From NCBI GenBank assembly GCA_913774955.1, contig CAJYKV010000015.1, positions 1-64,000 on the forward strand: DNA of 64,000 nucleotides. Direction: 5' to 3'. How positions within the stretch are numbered: position 1 is the first letter of the stretch; each line of letters begins with the position of its first letter. The notes below the pieces were generated by a model that was given only the letters and a program-made list of their open reading frames with translations, did not search any database and was not told the DNA's origin. A program made the position numbers and the translations under genes. Below, piece by piece: positions 7,885-15,870 of this stretch. The DNA comes from an uncultured Acidovorax sp. (GTDB lineage: Bacteria; Pseudomonadota; Gammaproteobacteria; Burkholderiales; Burkholderiaceae_C).

Positions 7885-8379
7885 TCAGCCGGCGTGATCG
7901 GAGAGGCCCTGCCCGGCCTGCGGCATGCGCGCGATGGAGACCGTGGCGTTGCGCCCGTCCGGTCCGCGCAGGCGGTGCTTTTCGACGAGCAGCGCCGACG
8001 CGTCGGCCGCGCCGGCAGCCAGCAGCGCGGCGGCTTCGCTGACCGAGGGCGTGCCCATGTAGCGCAGCACGGTTTCCGACGGGTTGGGCACGGGCACGGC
8101 CGCCAGCTGCGCGGCGGCGTACCAGCGCAGCGGCCAGCCGTGGCGCGCGGCCAGCGAGATGAAGGCGGCTTCGTCCTGCTTGGCCTCGATGCTCGCGGCC
8201 ACGGCCACCTGGGCGATCTGCGCGCCGGCCTGGGCCAGCGCCGCGTGCAGGCAGGCTTCGACCGTGGCCTCGGGCGTGCCGCGGTCGCAGCCCAGGCCGA
8301 TGGCGAGGCGGGCGTCGGAGCCCGTGGCCGCGTCCGGGGATGCAGAGGCAGCGTCGATGGCGGCGGCAGCGGAGATCAC
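7885..8379 (-). CDS. Cobalamin biosynthesis protein, CbiG C-terminal/CobE type
   Basis: A 164-residue CobE/CbiG C-terminal domain (LAIGLGCDRGTPEATVEA near the N-terminus, then VASIEAKQDE and a central PVPNPSETVLRYMGTPSVSE). In CbiG this domain is fused to the N-terminal hydrolase region. Here it is a separate gene. The GTG at 8379 is chosen because it precedes the conserved domain and overlaps the upstream stop in a GTGA, giving translational coupling. An upstream in-frame start would add about 33 unrelated residues. Confidence 0.82.
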   Translation of the reverse strand: MISAAAAIDAASASPDAATGSDARLAIGLGCDRGTPEATVEACLHAALAQAGAQIAQVAVAASIEAKQDEAAFISLAARHGWPLRWYAAAQLAAVPVPNPSETVLRYMGTPSVSEAAALLAAGAADASALLVEKHRLRGPDGRNATVSIARMPQAGQGLSDHAG

Positions 8380-9185
8380 GCGGCGGCCTTGTCCGTGTCC
8401 TGCGGCGGGCGATAGACCACCAGGCGTTCGTGCCACACCGCCCAGCGCTCGGGTGCGACCTCGTCGTGCGTGATCCACAGCACGGCCTTAAATCGTTCGG
8501 GGTCCACACCGCTCCAGCCGTCCAGGCAGGTGACGTTGGAGGGCAGCGGCGTGGGGCGATTCCACCACTGGCGGCTGCCCGCCTCCTGCACGACGGCGAT
8601 CGGCTCGCCGTTGACCACGTGGGCCGAAACGCGGGTGATATTGATCTTGGGTGCCTCCACGCGCCAGCCCAGGTGGCGGCCGAGGATATCGACGGGAATG
8701 GTCTTGCCCACGTCGGACGCGGTGGTGAGCACGGGCGTGGCGCCGATCAGCGCGGCGATGCGCTCGCTCCATTCGTTGGCACCGCCCACGTGGCCCGAGA
8801 GCACGGGGATGACGAACTGGCCGGCATCGTCCACCACCGTGACGCCCGGGTCTTCGTCCTTGGACTTGAGCACTGGCGCGATCAGGCGCACCACGGCGCC
8901 CAGCGAGACGAAAAACACCAGCTGGTCGTACTGCGCGAAGAGCGGCGCGATTTCATCGCGCAGCGCGCCTTCGTAGGCCCGCACGGTGTTGGGCAGGCCC
9001 TCGAAGGCGGTGGCGAACTTGGCGGCGGTGCAGACGTGCGCCTGGGGCACGTCGCGCGCCAGCTGCGCGGCCTGGGCGGCGCCGTGGCGGGTGATGGCGA
9101 CGAGGCACACGCGCACCTCGCTGGCGGGCTGTGCGGGGGCGGAGAGCACCACGTCGGGCGTGGCGGGGGTGGTGGCGGTCGTCAT
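8376..9185 (-). CDS. cbiG: CbiG N-terminal/central region, cobalt-precorrin-5A hydrolase
   Basis: A 269-residue protein with the CbiG N-terminal and linker domains. CbiG opens the delta-lactone of cobalt-precorrin-5A and releases acetaldehyde in the anaerobic branch. Signatures are LVFFVSLGAVVRLIAPVLKSKDEDPGV (shown here in part), VTVVDDAGQFVIPVLSGHVGGAN and DVGKTIPVDILG. The C-terminal domain is encoded by the next gene (CobE-like), so CbiG is split into two overlapping genes. It overlaps cobI by 4 bp. Confidence 0.88.
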   Translation of the reverse strand: MTTATTPATPDVVLSAPAQPASEVRVCLVAITRHGAAQAAQLARDVPQAHVCTAAKFATAFEGLPNTVRAYEGALRDEIAPLFAQYDQLVFFVSLGAVVRLIAPVLKSKDEDPGVTVVDDAGQFVIPVLSGHVGGANEWSERIAALIGATPVLTTASDVGKTIPVDILGRHLGWRVEAPKINITRVSAHVVNGEPIAVVQEAGSRQWWNRPTPLPSNVTCLDGWSGVDPERFKAVLWITHDEVAPERWAVWHERLVVYRPPQDTDKAAA

Positions 9186-10060
9186 TCGGCAAGCTCCGGT
9201 TCGTCGGATGTCGGGAAGTCCGCAGCAGGGGCGGCGGGCGAGGATTTCTTCAGGCAGCCCTTGATGCGCTCGCCGCGGATGCGGTGCGGGTTCTTCACCA
9301 CCATGAGCGACAGGTAGCTGACCTTGGTGCCGTGCAGCGCGGGCAGGTCAGGGCCTGCCACGCAGCGCTCGTCGGGTGCGCCCACGCGCTCGATGAACTG
9401 GGTGTGGGGCAGCAGCTCGCGCCGCTCCAGCCAGTCGATCAGGTCGTCCATGAGCGGCTTGACCTTCATCAGCACCAGGGTGTCGAAGTCGGGCAGCAGG
9501 CGGTCCACCGCGCTCACGCCGTAGGCGGCGGGCACGATGGCGATGGTGTCGTCCTGCTCGGCCAGCGGCATGCCGCGCGTGGCGCAGGCCGCCGTGAAGG
9601 CGTTCACGCCGGCGATCACGGGCGCCTCGATGCGCGCGTCCAGCGCCCGCACGGTGCGCGCCAGATGGCCGAAGGTGGCGTAGGTGCTGGCGTCGCCTTC
9701 CACGAGGAAGAGCACGTCTTGCCCGGCCTGCAGCCAGGGCAGCACGGTGTCTGCGGCGCGCATCCAGGCCCGGGCGAGCTTGTCGCCGTCGTGCGTCATG
9801 GGGAAAAGCAGCGTCTGGTGCGTGACGGGCGGCGTGAGGCCTGCGCGCTGCACGATGTCGAAGGCGTAGCTGGGCGTCTTGGTGCTGCGCGCGGGGTAGG
9901 TCCAGACGGCGTCGCTGCGCTGCAGCTGCGCCCAGGCGGCGCGGGTGATGAGGCCGGGGTCGCCCGGGCCCAGGGAGACGCCGATCAGGCGGCCCAGGGG
10001 CCGGTCGCCTTGCAGGGCCTGCGGCTGCTGCGGTGCTGCGGATGCGGTCAGGTCGGTCAT
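9182..10060 (-). CDS. cobI: Precorrin-2 C20-methyltransferase
   Basis: A 292-residue CobI/CbiL enzyme that adds the C20 methyl group to (cobalt-)precorrin-2 using SAM. LIGVSLGPGDPGLITRAAW (about residues 25-43) is the SAM site, followed by FPMTHDGD, VLFLVEGDASTYATF and VPAAYGVSAVDRLLP, all typical. Beyond about residue 265 the C-terminal tail is Pro/Ala/Ser-rich and unconserved. The ATG at 10060 overlaps the cobL stop (ATGA). A much longer reading frame upstream is only a shadow of cobL. Confidence 0.92.
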   Translation of the reverse strand: MTDLTASAAPQQPQALQGDRPLGRLIGVSLGPGDPGLITRAAWAQLQRSDAVWTYPARSTKTPSYAFDIVQRAGLTPPVTHQTLLFPMTHDGDKLARAWMRAADTVLPWLQAGQDVLFLVEGDASTYATFGHLARTVRALDARIEAPVIAGVNAFTAACATRGMPLAEQDDTIAIVPAAYGVSAVDRLLPDFDTLVLMKVKPLMDDLIDWLERRELLPHTQFIERVGAPDERCVAGPDLPALHGTKVSYLSLMVVKNPHRIRGERIKGCLKKSSPAAPAADFPTSDEPELAE

Positions 10061-11406
10061 GCGCCCTCCTCGACGGCGGCGGCCGGAGCCGTGGCGCTGG
10101 CGGCCTGCGCGCAGACGATCCACACCGGGTTCTCTGCCGCCATGCGGTGCATGTGCAGGATGGGCTTGCTGCGCGCGGCCTGCAGCTGCAGCACGTCCCA
10201 GGCGGCGCCGGCGGCCTGCAGCGCCTGCGTGGCGGCGGCGAGGTTCTCCAGCGTGACGAAGTTCATCACCAGCCAGCCGCCGGGGCGCAGGCGCTTGAGG
10301 CACAGCGCGATCAGCTCGGCCAGTTCGCCGCCCGAGCCGCCGATGAAGACGGCGTCCGGGTCGGGCCAGGCGTCCAGCCCCTCGGGCGCCTTGCCGAGCA
10401 CCAGCGTGTGGTTGGAGACGCCGAAATCGCGCACGTTGCGGCGCGCGATCTCCACGTCGCCCTCGTTCTTCTCCATCGCCCAGACATGGCCCTGCGGGCA
10501 CAGGCGCGCGGCCTCCAGCCCCACGGAGCCGCTGCCCGCGCCGATGTCCCACACGCGGCTCGCGGCGCGCAGCTGCATGCGGGCCAGCGAGACGGCGCGC
10601 ACTTCCTGCTTGGTGATGAGGCCCTTGTCCGGCTGGCGCTGGTGGTAGGCCGCATCGGGCAGGCCGAAGCGCACCGCATCGGGCCGCTGGCGCGTGCGCA
10701 CCAGCAGCACCACGTTGGGGTCGGCGAAATCCTGCGCGGCGGCATGGGCGGGCGCCATGTCGGCCCACACGCGTTCGTCGGGCGTGCAGAGGCGCTCGGC
10801 CACGCTGATCTGGAAGTCCTCGCCCAGGCCCTCGACCACCAGCAGGCGGGCGATGCGCGCGGGCGTGTTGTCGGGGCTGGTGAGCACGGCCAGGCGGTCG
10901 TGCTGGCGCACGGCCTGGGCCAGCGCGTAGAGGCCGTGCGCGGGCGCGGCGCCCACGGCCCATTCGCCGGCATCCTTGGCATGCACGGAGACGATGCGCG
11001 CGTCCTGCCAGGCCAGGCCCAGCCGCGCGCAGGCCAGTTGCAGGGTGGAGACGTTGGGCATCACCTCGAGCGCCTGGATGCACAGGCGCGAGGCCAGGTA
11101 GCTGGCGATGCCGTGGCAGAGCGGATCGCCCGTGGCCAGCACCACGCAGGACTGGTGGGCGGCGCGGGCCTCGGCGATCCAGCCGGGCACGGACGAGAGG
11201 CAGCCGGTCAGGTCGCGCCGCACGGCCTGCGGGGCGATGTCGTCTTCGAGCAGCGCGAGGGTGCGCGTGCCGCCGATCACCAGGTCGGCCCGGCGCAGCA
11301 GCGCGAGCGCGGTGGCGCTGAGGCTGGCGGCGCCGTCGTCCAGCACGCCGATCACGCGGCAGGGCTGGGGGTCTTTTTCGAGCAGGTTGGTGGTCGTCAT
11401 CGTCAT
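10057..11406 (-). CDS. cobL: Precorrin-6Y C5,15-methyltransferase (decarboxylating)
   Basis: A 449-residue fused CobL (CbiE-CbiT). The N-terminal half is a CbiE-type tetrapyrrole methylase (LATGDPLCHGIASYLASRL near 88-106). The C-terminal half is a CbiT Rossmann methyltransferase (VWDIGAGSGSVGLEAARL near 283-300, FIGGSGGELAELIALCL near 350). The enzyme methylates C5 and C15 and removes the C12 acetate carboxyl. It sits 4 bp after cbiD and overlaps cobI. Confidence 0.93.
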   Translation of the reverse strand: MTMTTTNLLEKDPQPCRVIGVLDDGAASLSATALALLRRADLVIGGTRTLALLEDDIAPQAVRRDLTGCLSSVPGWIAEARAAHQSCVVLATGDPLCHGIASYLASRLCIQALEVMPNVSTLQLACARLGLAWQDARIVSVHAKDAGEWAVGAAPAHGLYALAQAVRQHDRLAVLTSPDNTPARIARLLVVEGLGEDFQISVAERLCTPDERVWADMAPAHAAAQDFADPNVVLLVRTRQRPDAVRFGLPDAAYHQRQPDKGLITKQEVRAVSLARMQLRAASRVWDIGAGSGSVGLEAARLCPQGHVWAMEKNEGDVEIARRNVRDFGVSNHTLVLGKAPEGLDAWPDPDAVFIGGSGGELAELIALCLKRLRPGGWLVMNFVTLENLAAATQALQAAGAAWDVLQLQAARSKPILHMHRMAAENPVWIVCAQAASATAPAAAVEEGA

Positions 11407-11410
11407 GCGG

Positions 11411-12550
11411 TCATGCGTTGGCGGCCGGCCCGGAGGCGGCCTCGGTGATCTTGCTGCCGTCGAAATCGCAGACCAGCACGGTGAGATGGAAGCGGTCGCC
11501 GTAGCGGTCGGGCGCCGTCAGCGTCTGCACGACGGCCTGGGCGAGCGCGTGGTGGAAGGGCTCGCCCAGGCCCAGGGCCTGCATGCGTTCGGCGCCGAAG
11601 CGCGCGGTTTCGGCCGCGGCGATCTCGGCGCAGACCTCGGGCGGCGCGCCCACGCGGGCGGCGAGTTCGGCCAGCAGCTGGGTATCGACCTCGGCGCGGT
11701 TGGCGTGGGTGATGGTCTCGCCCTGGGCGATCTTCGTGAGCTTGCCCACCATGCCGCCGATGACCACCTCGCGCAGGCCCTGCGCCACGGCTTCGTCGAG
11801 CGCATAGCGCAGGAAGTCGCCCATCTGCACGAAGCAGGCGGCGGGCAGGTCGGGGCGTTCCTTCATGGCGAACTGTTCGGTGCGCCCGCCGGTGGTGAGC
11901 ACCACCACGCCGTGGCCCAGCGTGGCCGCCACCTGCACGCCCTGCACCACGCTGGCGCGGTAGGCGGAGGTGGAATAGGGCTTGACGATGCCGGTGGTGC
12001 CCAGGATGGAGATGCCGCCCAGAATGCCGAGGCGCGCATTCAGCGTCTTCTTGGCCATCTCCACGCCCTGGGGCACGGAGATGGTCACTTCCAGCCCCGC
12101 ATGCGTAAGCAGCGGGCCGCCCACGGCGCGCACGTTGTCTTCGATGTTGCGGCGGGGCACGGGGTTGATGGCAGGGCCGCCCACTTCCAGGCCCAGGCCG
12201 GCCATGGTGACCGTGCCCACGCCGAAGCCGCCGCACAGCACGACCTCGCCCGCGCGGCCGGGCAGCACGCGCACGTCGGCCGTGAGGTGGGCCTTGTCGG
12301 TGCAGTCGGGGTCGTCGCCCGCGTCCTTGATGACCATGGCGTGCGCGGCCTGACCGCCCTCGCCGGAACCCTCGCAGCGGCCGTCGTTCACGGCGAAGCG
12401 CACCACGTCGCCGTTGGGCAGCAGGCAGTCCACCGCTTCGGGCACGGCGCCACCCACCAGGCCCAGCACGGCGGCGCGCGCGGCGGCGGCGGAGCAGGCC
12501 CCGGTGGTGAAGCCGGTGCGCGTGCCGCGGCGGACGGTTTTCTCCATCAT
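11411..12550 (-). CDS. cbiD: Cobalt-precorrin-5B C1-methyltransferase
   Basis: A 379-residue CbiD, the C1-methylating enzyme of the anaerobic (early-cobalt) pathway. It begins MMEKTVRRGTRTGFTTGACS; RTGFTTGACSAAAARAA is the family signature. GIVKPYSTSAYRASVVQG and FVQMGDFLRYALDEA are also conserved. The ATG at 12550 is chosen from these. An in-frame extension upstream overlaps cobH and lacks conservation. Its presence argues that the organism inserts cobalt early. Confidence 0.93.
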   Translation of the reverse strand: MMEKTVRRGTRTGFTTGACSAAAARAAVLGLVGGAVPEAVDCLLPNGDVVRFAVNDGRCEGSGEGGQAAHAMVIKDAGDDPDCTDKAHLTADVRVLPGRAGEVVLCGGFGVGTVTMAGLGLEVGGPAINPVPRRNIEDNVRAVGGPLLTHAGLEVTISVPQGVEMAKKTLNARLGILGGISILGTTGIVKPYSTSAYRASVVQGVQVAATLGHGVVVLTTGGRTEQFAMKERPDLPAACFVQMGDFLRYALDEAVAQGLREVVIGGMVGKLTKIAQGETITHANRAEVDTQLLAELAARVGAPPEVCAEIAAAETARFGAERMQALGLGEPFHHALAQAVVQTLTAPDRYGDRFHLTVLVCDFDGSKITEAASGPAANA

Positions 12551-12557
12551 GGCGGGG

Positions 12558-13262
12558 TCAGCCTCCGGCGGCGTTCGCTGTGGACTGTTGCGCCTGCTTC
12601 TGCCGCGCCTCGGCCAGCGCCAGCAGCGCGTGCAGCGCCGCCACCACCAGGGTGGAGCCGCCCTTGCGGCCACGGATGACGATCCAGGGCACCTCGGCGA
12701 CTTCGGCCATCAGGTCCTTGGATTCGGCGGCGGACACGAAGCCCACCGGCATGCCGACCACGAGGGCCGGGCGCACGCTCTCTTCGCGGATCAGGCGCAC
12801 GAGTTCGATGAGCGCGGTGGGCGCATTGCCGATGCCGACCACGGCCCCTTGCAGCAGCCCCAGCCGGTGCGCCTTGCGCATGGCCTGCACGGCGCGGGTG
12901 GTGTCCTCGGCCTGGGCCTGGGCGATCACGTCGGCGTCGCTGATGAACTGATGGGTGCGCATGCCGAAGTGCGCCAGGCGCGGCTGCGACAGGCCCGAGC
13001 AGATCATCTCCACGTCGGCCACCACGGGCGCGCCGCCGCGCAGCAGGGCGGCGATGCCGGCTTCCACCGCATCCGGGTGGAAGTCGGTCAGGCCGTTGAA
13101 TTCGAAGTCGGCGTTGGCGTGGATCATGCGGCGCACGATGGGCCACTGCTGCGCCGTGTAGGGGTGCGGGCCGGCCTCGGCGTCGATGATGGCGAAGCTG
13201 TCGTGCTCGATGGCCTGGCCGGCGCGCGTGAGCTGTTCGGTGACGGTGTTGACGGTGCTCAT
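12558..13262 (-). CDS. cobH: Precorrin-8X methylmutase
   Basis: A 234-residue CobH/CbiC, which moves the C11 methyl to C12 to form hydrogenobyrinate or cobyrinate. The catalytic histidine is His48 in MIHANADFEF. CSGLSQPRLAHFGM, VGIGNAPTALIEL and PALVVGMPVGFVSAAESK are family blocks. Its start overlaps the cbiX stop by 4 bp and its end is 7 bp from cbiD. Confidence 0.93.
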   Translation of the reverse strand: MSTVNTVTEQLTRAGQAIEHDSFAIIDAEAGPHPYTAQQWPIVRRMIHANADFEFNGLTDFHPDAVEAGIAALLRGGAPVVADVEMICSGLSQPRLAHFGMRTHQFISDADVIAQAQAEDTTRAVQAMRKAHRLGLLQGAVVGIGNAPTALIELVRLIREESVRPALVVGMPVGFVSAAESKDLMAEVAEVPWIVIRGRKGGSTLVVAALHALLALAEARQKQAQQSTANAAGG

Positions 13263-14416
13263 GCCGCGGCTCCGGCCGGCTGGGGGGCGGCGTGGCCGTG
13301 GTGGTGATGGTCGTGATCGTGGCCGTGGGAATGGCCGTGTTCATGGCCGTGGTCGCCGTGCCCGTGGGCGTGGTCATGTGCGTGGTCGTGGCCATGGCTG
13401 TGGCCCGGCTCGGCGCCCGCTGCGGCTGCGGCGGGCGCATGGGCGTGCGTGTGTTCGTGGCTGTGGCCGTGGCCCAGGTCGTGGGCGATCTCACGGTACT
13501 TGCAGCCGTCGCAGGGCAGGCGGCTGTCGGGCAGGCCGGCCTGCAGGTCGGCCACGCGCTGCTCCAGCAGCGTGAAGATCTCGGGCTCCATGCCGAAGTG
13601 GGCCGACTGCGCGAAGCGCAGCTGCGGGTACTGCACGCGCAGGTGCTCCACCTGCCGGGCGATGCGCTGCATCAGCGTGCCGGTGTAGAGGTAGTAGGGC
13701 AGCACCACGATCTGCTTCATGCCCAGTAGCGCCTGGCGCTGCACCACGCGCTCCAGGCGCGGCCAGGTGATGCCGGTGAAGGCGATCTCGACCAGTTCGT
13801 GGTGGCTGTCTTCCTGCAGCCAGCGCGCCATCTTGGCGACGTCGCCGTTGGCCTGGCGGTCGGACGAGCCCCGGCCCAGCAGCACCACGCCGGTGGTGGT
13901 GGGGTCGGGCATGTCCAGCTTCTGCATGCAGCGGCGCAGCTGGCGCTGCAGGATCGCGAGGATGGGCTCGCAGGCCGTGAGGTGCGGGCCGTAGAGGAAT
14001 TCGACGCCCGGGCAGTGCGCGCGCGCATGCTCGATGGCTTCGGGGATTTCCATCTTCACGTGGCCGGCCGCGTTCAGGATGAGCGGCAGCACCAGCACGC
14101 GGCTGCTGCCCTTGGCGGCCATCAGCAGGCCGTCGTGCAGACCGGGCGGCGCGAATTCGATGAAGCAGACTTCGATGCGCCAGCCGGGCTGGCGCTCGCG
14201 CCACTGGCGCACGAAGGCGTGGATCTCGTCGTTGCCTTCGGGCTCGCGCGAGCCGTGGCCGACCAGCAGCACGGTGGTGCCGGCCTGCGCGGGCGTGGCC
14301 CCGACATCGACACCGATGCGGACGGCAGCGGCCGGAGCGTGGCCCGTGCCGTGGCCGTGGTCATGGCCGTGTTCGTGGGAGTGCCCAGGGGCATGCGGAG
14401 CGTGCAGGTGCGTCAT
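13259..14416 (-). CDS. cbiX: CbiX sirohydrochlorin cobaltochelatase with His-rich tails
   Basis: A 385-residue long-form CbiX, which inserts Co(II) into sirohydrochlorin. Two CbiX repeats are visible: VLLVGHGSREPEGNDEIH with FIEFAPPGLHDGL, then VVLLGRGSSDRQANGDVAKM with FTGITWPRLE. Three His-rich stretches stand out: residues 3-26, about 330-345, and about 355-378 with an HDHDHHHHGH run. A CDGC motif (about residue 320) just before the second stretch recalls the Fe-S/His-rich tails of Bacillus-type CbiX. The tails probably buffer or deliver metal. Adjacent genes overlap by 4 bp on both sides. Confidence 0.92.
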   Translation of the reverse strand: MTHLHAPHAPGHSHEHGHDHGHGTGHAPAAAVRIGVDVGATPAQAGTTVLLVGHGSREPEGNDEIHAFVRQWRERQPGWRIEVCFIEFAPPGLHDGLLMAAKGSSRVLVLPLILNAAGHVKMEIPEAIEHARAHCPGVEFLYGPHLTACEPILAILQRQLRRCMQKLDMPDPTTTGVVLLGRGSSDRQANGDVAKMARWLQEDSHHELVEIAFTGITWPRLERVVQRQALLGMKQIVVLPYYLYTGTLMQRIARQVEHLRVQYPQLRFAQSAHFGMEPEIFTLLEQRVADLQAGLPDSRLPCDGCKYREIAHDLGHGHSHEHTHAHAPAAAAAGAEPGHSHGHDHAHDHAHGHGDHGHEHGHSHGHDHDHHHHGHAAPQPAGAAA

Positions 14417-15303
14417 CGTGGGGTGTCCTGTGGGGTGTCCGTCACCGGACGGGAGGCCTCAGCGCCCTGCGGCGCATCGCTCGCGCGGCGGAAGCGGTGG
14501 GTGAAGCCCGGGTCGTAGAGCTTGGATTTGGCGAGCTGCGGCCACTGGCGGGCGCCCAGCGTGGGGCTGGCGATGATCATGGCCTGGCTCACCACCTGCG
14601 CCTCGCGGCAGCGCTCGCGCACATCGGCCACGGTGCAGCGCACGATGCGCTCCTCGCCGGGCCAGGAGGCCTTGTGCACCACGAGCAGCGGCGCGTCGTC
14701 GGGCCAGCCGGCCTCGCGCAGGCCGGCCTGCACCTTGTGCAGCAGCGTGATCGACAGGAAGATGCAGAGCGTGCAGCGGTGGCGCGCGAGTTCGGCGAGC
14801 GATTCGCCCGGCGGCATCGGCGTGCGGCCTTCCACGCGGGTGAAGATCACGCTCTGGGTGACCTCGGGCAGCGTGAAGCTCTCCACCGCCGCCGCGGCCG
14901 AGGCCATGGCCGACGAGACGCCCGGCACCACGCGCACCGGCACGCCGGCCGCGTCGAGCGGCTGCACCAGTTCGACCAGCGCGCCGTAGAGGGCCGGATC
15001 GCCCGTTTGCAGGCGCACCACGGTGCGGTGCTTCTGGGCCTGCAGCACGAGCCATGCGGCCATCTGGTCGAGCGTCATGGATTTGCTGTCGGCGATCGAG
15101 CAGCCGGGCGGCGCCCAGCGCGTGGCGGCCTCGTCCACGAGCGAGCCCGCGAACAGGATGGCGCCCGCGCGCTCGATCAGCGAGCGGCCCTTGACGGTGA
15201 TGAGTTCCGGGTCGCCGGGACCGGCCCCGACGAACCATACGGTGCCGGGCCCCGTGGCGGCGGTCTCGCAGGCCCCGGAGGACTGCGCCGAAGAATCTGG
15301 CAT
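14413..15303 (-). CDS. cobM: Precorrin-4 C11-methyltransferase
   Basis: A 296-residue CobM/CbiF that methylates C11 of (cobalt-)precorrin-4 with SAM. VWFVGAGPGDPELITVKG (about 22-39) is the SAM loop. LQTGDPALYGALVELVQ, VVPGVSSAMASAAA and CIFLSITLLHKVQAGL are typical. It is the first gene of the operon: a 115-bp leader separates it from the cobalamin riboswitch. The last 4 bp overlap cbiX. The ATG at 15303 fits the family N-terminus. Confidence 0.93.
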   Translation of the reverse strand: MPDSSAQSSGACETAATGPGTVWFVGAGPGDPELITVKGRSLIERAGAILFAGSLVDEAATRWAPPGCSIADSKSMTLDQMAAWLVLQAQKHRTVVRLQTGDPALYGALVELVQPLDAAGVPVRVVPGVSSAMASAAAAVESFTLPEVTQSVIFTRVEGRTPMPPGESLAELARHRCTLCIFLSITLLHKVQAGLREAGWPDDAPLLVVHKASWPGEERIVRCTVADVRERCREAQVVSQAMIIASPTLGARQWPQLAKSKLYDPGFTHRFRRASDAPQGAEASRPVTDTPQDTPR

Positions 15304-15417
15304 GGGAAAGCAACGAACGAAAATGCGCCCGCCCAGCGGCGAACGCGCCCGCACCCTGCCTCCCCGCAGGGTCCGTGAAATGGAACGCGCACGCCGCGGC
15401 GCAGCGCGCGCATTCCC

Positions 15418-15635
15418 CTGTCGGCCGGTATCCGGGCTGGCGTTGCGGCAGGCATGCCGGGCTCCCTGGGCCCTTCCCGGAGGCCGCGCGGGCTTGTCCA
15501 GTGGGCATCGTTCCAGGGGCCGAAGGCGCGCGCTTCGTGCACGTGCGCCTTCCATCGCTGACCGTTGCGGGGGCAGCCCAGGCCGGGGCGGATGTCCGTG
15601 GCGGACTGGCCCTTCCTGGTTCCCGTTTAACTGCG
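15418..15635 (-). promoter_or_regulatory. Cobalamin riboswitch of the cob operon
   Basis: Read on the minus strand, the segment opens with TTAAACGGGAA (near 15622-15632), continues to the conserved core GCTGCCCCCGCAACGGT (near 15561-15577) and GCCCACTG (near 15501-15508), and closes with the B12 box AGCCCGGATACCGGCC (15424-15439). The order and spacing match the adenosylcobalamin aptamer class. It lies in the cobM leader and should lower operon expression when cobalamin is plentiful. Boundaries are by eye. Confidence 0.9.
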
Positions 15636-15654
15636 CGGCCGGAAGCGGCCGCGC
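15633..15654. promoter_or_regulatory. GC-rich hairpin at the riboswitch 5' end
   Basis: GCGCGGCCG, a GAAG loop and CGGCCGCGC form a perfect 9-bp stem directly upstream of the aptamer on the minus strand. It would be one of the first structures in the transcript. It has no U tract, so it is not a terminator. It may be an accessory stem insulating the aptamer. Role uncertain. Confidence 0.4.
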
Positions 15655-15870
15655 GAGCACCAACGGGCCGAAGTATAGGGCGCATGGCGTGCGCGGGCGC
15701 GGCGCCGCGAGGATTCAGAACGTTTCAGAACGATTCAGCCCGCCCGCGCCGGCAGCCCGGCCACCGGCCCAAGAATGGCCGGAGTCCGCGATCACCTTGT
15801 CCGAAGGGATGGACCGCGCGACCCCCTGAAGACCCATCCGAGAGATAGATAGAGAGAGAGGGAATCCGAC
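15655..15870. other. Divergent promoter region, cob operon and esterase
   Basis: No gene is seen. On the minus strand, TATACT at 15672-15677 is a good -10 for the riboswitch transcript, starting about 35 bp upstream of the aptamer, although no clear -35 is visible. AGAACG-TTTC-AGAACG-ATTC at 15717-15737 is a short direct repeat. Toward the right end, a purine run at 15841-15863 (GATA/GA repeats ending in GAGGGA) acts as the ribosome site of the esterase at 15871. Confidence 0.5.

Noticed and set aside
15841-15863. GATA/GA microsatellite as a phase-variable repeat
   Set aside because: It is short, imperfect and placed as a purine-rich ribosome-binding region. Slippage would alter spacing only slightly, so there is no strong case for switching.
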